NCBI RefSeq assembly: GCF_000813425.1
Contig: NZ_JWIB01000043.1
Span: 1-41,849 of the forward strand
Origin: Sporosarcina sp. ZBG7A
GTDB taxonomy: Bacteria > Bacillota > Bacilli > Bacillales_A > Planococcaceae
Length of the DNA: 41,849 nucleotides
Reading direction: 5' to 3'
This document shows, one piece after another, positions 36,237 to 41,849 of this stretch. Positions within the stretch are counted from its first letter, which is position 1, and every line of letters starts with the position of its first letter. Below the pieces are notes generated by a model that saw nothing but the letters and a program-made list of their open reading frames with translations, was not told the DNA's origin and ran no database searches. Both the position numbers and the translations under genes were made by a program.

Positions 36237-37295
36237 CTATATTCTAAAATTCAGCTTAATAATTCCTGCTTCGATTGCAGTAGTAAAAAGAATTACGACC
36301 ATCGGGCCGATAAAGAATCCGAGTACCCCAAACAATTTCAAGCCGATGAACATCCCGATCAACGTAGGAAGGGGGGATAAACCGATTTGAGAACCCATCA
36401 CTTTTGGTTCCACAGTTCTGCGTATGATTAGTAGTACTGCAGCTAATATTGCGAGTTTTGTTCCCATCGCAACGTCTCCACTTACAAATTCATAAAGCGA
36501 CCAGGGCGCAAGAATGATAATGGAACCTAAAATAGGGATGACGTCGATAATCCAGATGATGATCGCCATGACGACTGCATATTTCGGAACGATCAACAAC
36601 AATCCGACGAATGCAACAGCTAAAATAATGAAACTGACGAGCAATTGTGCTTTCATAAATCCAATGACTGTTGCATTTAGTTTAGTAGTCATATACCGTA
36701 CTTTTTCTGCCGTACGATCCGTTAGTAGGTTAAACGCGCTTTGTTTTAGTTGAGGTAGTTCTAGCATAAATAAGAACAAGGCAATCAAGAAGACGATGAA
36801 ACTCACGAGGAAATTTGGGATTTCAGAAGCGAGTGCAATGATCTTTTCATAGCTCAACAGTTCAAGAAGGGAATCTTTGAAGGAAGTGAGCGCAGCTGTC
36901 AATTGTTCTTGTGTGGCTTTGACGATGTCTGAGGGCATTCCTGAAGTATATCTAAATACTTTCTCCTGCATATCAATCCAGACTCCGGATAGCGAGTTTA
37001 AATAATCCGGTGCATCTTTTGTGAATTGAATAATTCTACCGATTAACGATGTTACGGAATAATAGATCCCTACCGCAACAAGCAAAACGACAAAGATAAA
37101 TACGGAAATAACCGATAACTTTCGTTTCCATTTGAATTTACGCTCTACTAACTTGACAAGCGGATCTATCATCAGCGCTGTCAGTAGGGCTAATATTAGT
37201 GGTATGGAAACCGGGAGTATAAAGAAAAGAGCAGCAGCTGCAACAATTGCAGTTACTATAATAAGCAAAGTTCGTTTTGTTAACCGTTTCGACAC
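36237..37295 (-). CDS. ytvI: AI-2E (UPF0118) family membrane protein YtvI-like
   Basis: A polytopic membrane protein of about 352 residues. It has the family layout: two N-terminal spans, a long extracytoplasmic region (FTKDAPDYLNSLSGVW and beyond), then spans with IIWIIDVIPILGS and the C-terminal GLSPLPTLIGMFIGLKLFGVLGFFIGP (read in parts). The size and the DVIPILGS/PLPTLIG motifs resemble sporulation protein YtvI more than general AI-2E exporters, but paralogues are hard to tell apart. I choose GTG at 37295 with GGAGGA seven bases upstream; residues before it in the open frame are unlike the family. Confidence 0.8.
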   Translation of the reverse strand: MSKRLTKRTLLIIVTAIVAAAALFFILPVSIPLILALLTALMIDPLVKLVERKFKWKRKLSVISVFIFVVLLVAVGIYYSVTSLIGRIIQFTKDAPDYLNSLSGVWIDMQEKVFRYTSGMPSDIVKATQEQLTAALTSFKDSLLELLSYEKIIALASEIPNFLVSFIVFLIALFLFMLELPQLKQSAFNLLTDRTAEKVRYMTTKLNATVIGFMKAQLLVSFIILAVAFVGLLLIVPKYAVVMAIIIWIIDVIPILGSIIILAPWSLYEFVSGDVAMGTKLAILAAVLLIIRRTVEPKVMGSQIGLSPLPTLIGMFIGLKLFGVLGFFIGPMVVILFTTAIEAGIIKLNFRI

Positions 37296-37357
37296 CCGGC
37301 ATTCCTCCAAATCGTGTATTATTTCTATTATAGCCAAAAAAAATGAAAATGGATATG

Positions 37358-37385
37358 AAAAACCGGAGAACAAATTATTCTCCGG
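37358..37385 (-). terminator. Terminator of yugN
   Basis: CCGGAGAA (37363-37370) pairs with TTCTCCGG (37378-37385). On the minus strand the stem is followed by GGTTTTT. It separates yugN from ytvI. Confidence 0.8.
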
Positions 37386-37392
37386 TGGATAA

Positions 37393-37758
37393 TCATTTTT
37401 TTAAGTTAAATGCTTGCAAATCTTTAACCATGCCTGCCAATGTTTTTTTGCAATCATTTACAACGAATGATGGATAGAACTCGTCATCTCCGTATTCAAC
37501 GCCATGTGGATAATAGTGTTTACCGAGTTGAGGAGTGATGAATTCAATAACCGCCTCATTCTTGCCAACGTCACCATTCGGAGTGAGTCCATAGACACGT
37601 AAATAATATACTCCTTCGCTCACTGTATACTTTTTGTCGAATGTGACACGTTCGTAGTCCCATTGTCCAGCGAGAACTAGGTCATATCTTTTAGCAATTT
37701 CTTCAAGATCGATTAGGCTAACAGCCAGCTCTTCAATACCTGTGTTTACAAAATCCAT
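37393..37758 (-). CDS. yugN: YugN-like family protein
   Basis: A soluble protein of 121 residues with the family pattern LAGQWDYERVTFDKKY, GVYYLRVYGL and GKHYYPHGVEYGDDEFYP. YugN-like proteins (PF08868) are restricted to Bacillales and have no known function. The ATG follows AAGGAGGA by about nine bases. It has its own promoter and terminator. Confidence 0.9.
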   Translation of the reverse strand: MDFVNTGIEELAVSLIDLEEIAKRYDLVLAGQWDYERVTFDKKYTVSEGVYYLRVYGLTPNGDVGKNEAVIEFITPQLGKHYYPHGVEYGDDEFYPSFVVNDCKKTLAGMVKDLQAFNLKK

Positions 37759-37808
37759 TGATTAGCTTCCTCCTTATGCAACAGTCAATCGATTGCTATT
37801 CGTCTATA

Positions 37809-37837
37809 ATCATAGAACAAAAGGAAGTTGGTTGCAA
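37809..37837 (-). promoter_or_regulatory. Sigma-A promoter of yugN
   Basis: On the minus strand TTGCAA (37832-37837), 17 bases, TATGAT (37809-37814). Confidence 0.6.
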
Positions 37838-37962
37838 TGGCAACATTGTGTCTTGAAGCGTATTTTAGGAGACAGGTGAGAAATGGATGACTTATTCATC
37901 TAATGTTGATTACAATAAGGTAGTGAGTTATGTGTGTGGTAGCTGTAAGAAGGGGTGGGGAA

Positions 37963-39030
37963 TTGAAACGATTATGGAAAGTGCTTGTGTTATTCCTGAT
38001 TGCACTTCTGGTATTTTACTTTTGGGATGATGGAATTAGGGAGAATGAGCCATTGGAGTCACCTGTTCAGCCTGGAACTGCTATTAGCGGCGAGAGCTCT
38101 TTCGAACAGCAAGGCGATAGTAATGCAAAACGACCCGAAAAAGGAATTTCGACAGTGGTCGGGCAATCTTCAGAAGAATTGACGAAACTGTTTGGAGAAC
38201 CAGATCGAAAGGATCTTTCTGTTTTTGGATTTGAATGGTGGATTTATAATGCAAATCCAATGATTATGGCAGGAGTCGCAGACGGTAAAGTGAATCAGAT
38301 ATATAGTGCAGATCGAGAAGCAGATGTCTATCCTTATGTAAATGGACAAAATAGTCAAGATATCTATCGAAGCACAATTATTGAGTCAGAACTGGAAGTG
38401 GTGGTTGGGGACAATCAGTACACATTTGTGCTAAATGGGGATGACATTAAAAACAAAATGCTCATTCAATCAGAAGGTCTTTTCACTCAACTATATATAG
38501 ATGAAACAGGGGAAGAGCTGGAAGGTGTACGGTTCATTGACCCGATGACTCTTGTCATGCAGCAACCTTATGATCTTTTCTATAAAGGGGAGCTCATGGA
38601 AGTGAAGAAGCCTTCGTCTGAAGATCAGATGGCTGTAGATAGGGCTCTTGAACGTCAAATTCTCGATATCACTAACATTTATCGGGAGAATCATGGTGTC
38701 GACAAATTGAAGCGTGACTACCAACTTCAACTGGTTGCGCGCGAACATAGTAAAGAAATGGCATTACAAAATTATTTTTCCCAAGATTCACCGACATCGG
38801 GTACACTTGCCAATCGGCTGAAACTTGCTGAGATAGACGTTAAAAAAGCAGGAGAAAATATTGCGTTAAATTATACGGATGCAATTGAAGCGGTTCATGG
38901 TTGGTTGAATTCTCCTGCCCACCAAGAAGTCTTGTTGGATAAAAACTTTACACATATTGGTACTGGAGTGTATGGAAATTATTATACGCAAAATTTAATA
39001 CAAGAAGTTGAAAAACCAACTAAAGAATAG
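37963..39030 (+). CDS. ylbC: YlbC, secreted CAP-domain protein
   Basis: An exported protein of 355 residues. A basic, hydrophobic N-terminus (KRLWKVLVLFLIALLVFYFW) is an anchor or signal without a lipobox. A CAP-associated domain follows (about 65-200, with GQSSEELTKLFGEPDR) and a C-terminal CAP/SCP domain (about 225-350) has REHSKEMALQNYFS, AGENIALNY and GWLNSPAHQEVLL. Bacillus YlbC has the same architecture and neighbourhood. The family's activity in bacteria is unclear. The TTG at 37963 is chosen because AGGGG lies seven bases before it and the protein then begins directly with the signal. The upstream gap 37838-37962 shows no clear promoter. Confidence 0.88.
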   Translation: MKRLWKVLVLFLIALLVFYFWDDGIRENEPLESPVQPGTAISGESSFEQQGDSNAKRPEKGISTVVGQSSEELTKLFGEPDRKDLSVFGFEWWIYNANPMIMAGVADGKVNQIYSADREADVYPYVNGQNSQDIYRSTIIESELEVVVGDNQYTFVLNGDDIKNKMLIQSEGLFTQLYIDETGEELEGVRFIDPMTLVMQQPYDLFYKGELMEVKKPSSEDQMAVDRALERQILDITNIYRENHGVDKLKRDYQLQLVAREHSKEMALQNYFSQDSPTSGTLANRLKLAEIDVKKAGENIALNYTDAIEAVHGWLNSPAHQEVLLDKNFTHIGTGVYGNYYTQNLIQEVEKPTKE

Positions 39031-39035
39031 GGTTT

Positions 39036-39776
39036 TTAAGATGAGTGGGGAACTATCCAAGTACCCTCTTCAGCCACAGCGATTCCTCTTACGCAGAGAG
39101 GGATTGCTGTTTTTTTTGCATGAAGTGCTGCTCGTTTTTGAATAATCGGTCTCGCGCAGTCTAATAGGGGAAGGAATTCATCGATTGTCAGCGAATCGAA
39201 TTTTTTAGCATCTGGATAGATATGAGGGTCTGCCGACATGACACCTGGGACATCCTTGAAAAACTCGACATGGCTGGCATCCAGACTGCTACCAAGAGCA
39301 ATTGCAGTCAAATCACTGCCTCCTCGACCTAATGTCATATAATCTCCAGCTGCATTCATCCCTTGAAATCCAGGGATGATTAAACAATTATGATCCTGAA
39401 AGGTTTGTTCGATATAGCTTGTCTCGATTGTCTCGATTGTTGCGTTACCAAAGGAGCCAATGGTTCTTATGCCTGAGTTCACACTGTGCATAATCCTGTT
39501 AGGAGTACCTGCTTCCTCTAATTCTGCGCTTAAGACAGCAGATGCTAGCAGCTCCCCGCACGCTGCAGCTAGGTCCCATGGAGCTGTAGAGGACTTTAAG
39601 GACGGTGTAATGCTCAGGAGCCTGTCTGTTGAATACGGGCTTTCTTGTCGCCCAATCGCAGACACGACAACGATGACCTTGTCATTTAAATTTAGACCTT
39701 CCTGTATTCGATCAATACATAAACGGCGCATAGCACGATCTTTCATCGCTGCGCCACCAAACTTTTGGATGATCAT
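39036..39776 (-). CDS. Aspartokinase-like protein lacking ACT domains
   Basis: A 246-residue amino acid kinase-family protein. It has the aspartokinase signatures KFGG (5-8), the CGELLAS block (73-79), GFQGM, GRGGSDLTA (150-158) and DVPGVMSADP (175-184). It ends with the kinase domain: the two ACT domains that bind lysine or threonine are absent, so feedback control is not expected. The usual KFGGTS is KFGGAA and GRGGSDTTA is GRGGSDLTA, so activity or substrate may differ. The ATG at 39776 follows GGGAG by five bases. It is divergent from a MurE-like gene and ends five bases from the ylbC stop with no terminator between. Aspartokinase feeds lysine and diaminopimelate synthesis. Confidence 0.82.
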   Translation of the reverse strand: MIIQKFGGAAMKDRAMRRLCIDRIQEGLNLNDKVIVVVSAIGRQESPYSTDRLLSITPSLKSSTAPWDLAAACGELLASAVLSAELEEAGTPNRIMHSVNSGIRTIGSFGNATIETIETSYIEQTFQDHNCLIIPGFQGMNAAGDYMTLGRGGSDLTAIALGSSLDASHVEFFKDVPGVMSADPHIYPDAKKFDSLTIDEFLPLLDCARPIIQKRAALHAKKTAIPLCVRGIAVAEEGTWIVPHSS

Positions 39777-39888
39777 CTCTTCTCCCAACTTTCTTCGTGA
39801 CATTTACCCGAAACATTTCATACTCTGTGGTAGGTTCACTCTTACTATATTCCCTGAGAGTAAAAACGTTCGGGAAGGAGAAGCTGAT

Positions 39889-41319
39889 TTGCATCTGATC
39901 GAATTATTAAAAGATTGGCCGTGTACGATCCGTGGGAACTGGAGGGACGTCACAATTGAGTCAGTTACAGAGCATCCGAAACGTATTAAGAAGAATTGTT
40001 TGTTCGTCGCTAGAAAAGGAGCTAAACATGATGGCATTGAGTCGATTGAAGAAGCACTTGAGAAAGGAGTCGCAGCGATTGTCATCGACCGGTCGGTATT
40101 GGAAAGTAAGTTTTCCGAATGGAATCAGCGAGGCGTAGCCGTTGTGACAGTACCAGACTGTAAGCAATTCCTATCTTATAGTAGTGCACAATTGTCTGGA
40201 GTTCCTGCAGATGATTTGACGATAATTGCAGTCACAGGTACAAATGGAAAAACTACTGTGACCCATTTCATCGGCCAGTTGCTCGCACAATTTGGTATTA
40301 AGACGGCTGTACTTGGAACAACTGGTTGTTATATAGATGGGGAAAAGATGGATGAAGAGATCCCCCCTCTTACAACGCCTACTGCAGAATACTTACATCC
40401 ATTGTTAAGGAAATGCAGAGATCGAGGTGTTACTCATGTTGCACTAGAAGCTTCTTCCCTCGGATTAGAAAAGGAAAGGCTCGCTCATTGTCGAGTATCC
40501 ATAGGTGTCTTTTTGAATATCGGAACAGATCATTTTGATGAGCATGGGGGACGTGGGAATTATATCGCGGCGAAAAAAAAGCTGTGTTCGTTGTCTGAAC
40601 AACTCGTCGTAAATTGTGAAGACAGTGAGTGTATGGAAATTGTTAGAGATGTCGAGTTACCAACACACTTGTTTGGAAGAAATGTCGCAGGGGGGTATAT
40701 GCCCTCAGAAGAGTTAATCGGATCGTTGCCCCCGGGAGAGCATAATCGGTTAAATGCGATGGCAGCAGCATCTGTTGTGAAGTTATTAGGGTTTCCAGAG
40801 AGGGAGATTTTTTCATCTTTTCGTCTCTTAAAATTACCTGAAGGTCGTATGCAACTTGTGGAGCATGAAGGGAGGCGGGTGTTCATCGATTATGCACATA
40901 CCCCGGATGCGCTATCTGCTGCCTTGCAAGCAGTAGCAAGTTTGGAACCAAAAAAACTCATTTGTGTATTCGGTTGTGGGGGAGACCGAGACAAAGAGAA
41001 GAGACCTATCATGGGTAAAATCGCTGAAAATTGTTGTGACACCATAGTACTCACATCTGATAATCCTCGTAGTGAGCATCCATTGGAGATTGTGCAAAAT
41101 ATTTTAGCAGGAACAGAAAATCCTTCAGCAATCCAAGTGGTAATGGATAGAAAACGTGCAATTCACCAAGCAATCGCTGCAAGTGAGCCAAATGATATTG
41201 TGCTTATTGCTGGAAAAGGTCATGAAACTTCGCAATACATTGCTGGTAAGGAAATTATGATGTCTGATTTCGCAGAAGCGATGACAGCCCTTCATCAGTT
41301 GGAAACACTTCAGGAATGA
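39889..41319 (+). CDS. MurE-like UDP-MurNAc-tripeptide ligase with DNPR motif
   Basis: A Mur ligase of 476 residues that would add the third residue to UDP-MurNAc-L-Ala-D-Glu. The N-terminal domain (1-105) binds the UDP-sugar. The ATP loop is TGTNGKTT (116-123). The carbamylated Lys lies in NYIAAKKKL. The C-terminal domain has DYAHTPDAL, GCGGDRDKEKRP, DNPR (391-394) and GKGHE (442-446). DNPR is the motif of meso-diaminopimelate-adding enzymes. The TTG at 39889 follows AAGGAG by eight bases and gives the normal MurE length; the frame continues upstream antisense to the kinase gene, which I reject. It is outside any division-cell wall cluster and is probably a second MurE. Confidence 0.88.
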   Translation: MHLIELLKDWPCTIRGNWRDVTIESVTEHPKRIKKNCLFVARKGAKHDGIESIEEALEKGVAAIVIDRSVLESKFSEWNQRGVAVVTVPDCKQFLSYSSAQLSGVPADDLTIIAVTGTNGKTTVTHFIGQLLAQFGIKTAVLGTTGCYIDGEKMDEEIPPLTTPTAEYLHPLLRKCRDRGVTHVALEASSLGLEKERLAHCRVSIGVFLNIGTDHFDEHGGRGNYIAAKKKLCSLSEQLVVNCEDSECMEIVRDVELPTHLFGRNVAGGYMPSEELIGSLPPGEHNRLNAMAAASVVKLLGFPEREIFSSFRLLKLPEGRMQLVEHEGRRVFIDYAHTPDALSAALQAVASLEPKKLICVFGCGGDRDKEKRPIMGKIAENCCDTIVLTSDNPRSEHPLEIVQNILAGTENPSAIQVVMDRKRAIHQAIAASEPNDIVLIAGKGHETSQYIAGKEIMMSDFAEAMTALHQLETLQE

Positions 41320-41346
41320 ACAAGTGATGCGTTTGCTCCCTCTATT

Positions 41347-41355
41347 TGGTATAAT
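41347..41355 (+). promoter_or_regulatory. Extended -10 promoter of ylbF
   Basis: TGG followed by TATAAT (41350-41355), 26 bases before the start codon. The -35 is weak. Confidence 0.6.
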
Positions 41356-41380
41356 GGGGAGGAATGGAGGGAATTCACTT

Positions 41381-41824
41381 ATGATGATGACCGACGAATG
41401 GCTTGCCATCATCGAACAGACAGACGAATTGGCCGAGATGATTTTGACATCCGACGTACTTTTCGAATACCGCGTCGCTCATCAAGCGGTTTACAGTGAT
41501 CCGGATTTAGTCAAGCAAATCCGTGATTTTTCTGAGATGAAAGACCGTTATGAAGAGGTGCAGCGCTTCGGAAGATACCATCCGGATTATAATAGAGTTA
41601 TGAAATCGATACGACTCGATAAACGAGCATTAGATATGAATGAAAAAGTTGCAGCTTTGCGACTTGCGGAGAATGACGTCCAATATATGTTGGATGAAAT
41701 TAGTGCAGCCATTGCACATTCTGTATCAGAATCCGTAAAATTGCCAAGTGACAATACGTTTGTAACCGAATCATCATGCGGAGGCAGTTGTGGTACCGGT
41801 GGAGGTTGCTCGTGCTCTGCTTAA
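41381..41824 (+). CDS. ylbF: YlbF/RicF, Y-complex regulator
   Basis: A 147-residue, mostly helical protein of the YlbF/YmcA family. In B. subtilis RicF joins RicA and RicT in a complex that partners RNase Y in mRNA maturation and promotes sporulation, competence and biofilm formation. The C-terminal tail has Cys133, Cys137, Cys143 and Cys145 in a Gly/Ser-rich stretch, as expected for the iron-sulfur cluster carried by RicF. Three ATG codons stand in a row; the first, ten bases after GGAGG, is used here. It has its own promoter after the MurE-like gene. Confidence 0.9.
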   Translation: MMMTDEWLAIIEQTDELAEMILTSDVLFEYRVAHQAVYSDPDLVKQIRDFSEMKDRYEEVQRFGRYHPDYNRVMKSIRLDKRALDMNEKVAALRLAENDVQYMLDEISAAIAHSVSESVKLPSDNTFVTESSCGGSCGTGGGCSCSA

Positions 41825-41849
41825 GGATAGAACAGTAAAAAGCGGATGG

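Noticed and set aside
39819..39826. CATACTCT as a sigma-E -10 for the MurE-like gene
   Set aside because: It resembles the mother-cell promoter pattern, but no matching -35 lies at the required distance, so I do not use it as support for sporulation control.
39460..39888. N-terminal extension of the MurE-like gene
   Set aside because: It is antisense to the aspartokinase-like gene; MurE length and an AAGGAG site place the start at 39889.

Overview
The window reads as a contiguous piece of a Bacillota (Bacillales) chromosome. Gene content and order closely follow the B. subtilis blocks ykuU-ykuV, ktrC-rnjA-rpoY-def-ykyA-pdhABCD, yktA-yktB-ykzI-suhB, ylaF-typA-ylaH-ylaI-ylaN-ftsW-pycA and ctaA/ctaBCDEFG-ylbC-ylbF. 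Protein divergence from B. subtilis, frequent TTG/GTG starts and the sporulation-linked genes (ytvI, ylbF) suggest a spore-forming Planococcaceae-type organism, Sporosarcina-like. That assignment is an inference from the sequence alone. I saw no rRNA, tRNA, CRISPR, phage or insertion sequence.

Layout. 1-1250: a NorA/Bmr-like MFS exporter. 1250-1704: a gap holding a 20-bp tandem repeat array. 1705-6037: a polyamine ABC transporter operon (regulator-potA-potB-potC-potD, minus strand) with its own promoter and operator-like repeats. 6276-7825: a Cys-rich small protein, a 2-Cys peroxiredoxin (ykuU) and a thioredoxin-fold protein (ykuV). 7939-12075: KtrC potassium channel gating subunit, RNase J1, RNA polymerase epsilon, a strongly signalled 23-codon basic peptide gene, peptide deformylase and the YkyA lipoprotein. 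12289-17220: the pyruvate dehydrogenase operon. 17304-19660: yktA, yktB, ykzI-like and suhB. 19699-23368: ylaF, typA, ylaH, ylaI, an unrecognised 165-residue protein and ylaN. 23429-28053: ftsW and pyruvate carboxylase. 28054-28413: a second 20-bp repeat array. 28414-36174: heme A synthesis, the caa3 cytochrome oxidase operon and its assembly factors. 36237-37758: ytvI and yugN. 37963-41824: ylbC, an aspartokinase-like gene, a MurE-like ligase and ylbF.

How the parts relate. Most of the window is core metabolism. Pyruvate is fed to acetyl-CoA (Pdh) and oxaloacetate (Pyc). Electrons leave through a caa3 oxidase whose heme A comes from CtaA/CtaB. mRNA turnover and transcription are represented by RNase J1 and RpoY.

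The parts that ordinary annotation does not explain are: two intergenic arrays of an exactly 20-bp unit with core GTGCTCATAAA, one showing a 40-bp higher-order alternation; a divergent pair of an ACT-less aspartokinase-like gene and a stand-alone MurE carrying the DNPR (diaminopimelate-type) motif, placed between ylbC and ylbF where B. subtilis has ylbD/ylbE; a 23-codon, strongly basic peptide gene with near-ideal promoter, ribosome binding site and terminator between def and rpoY; and a perfect 11-bp inverted repeat in the predicted ctaB leader.
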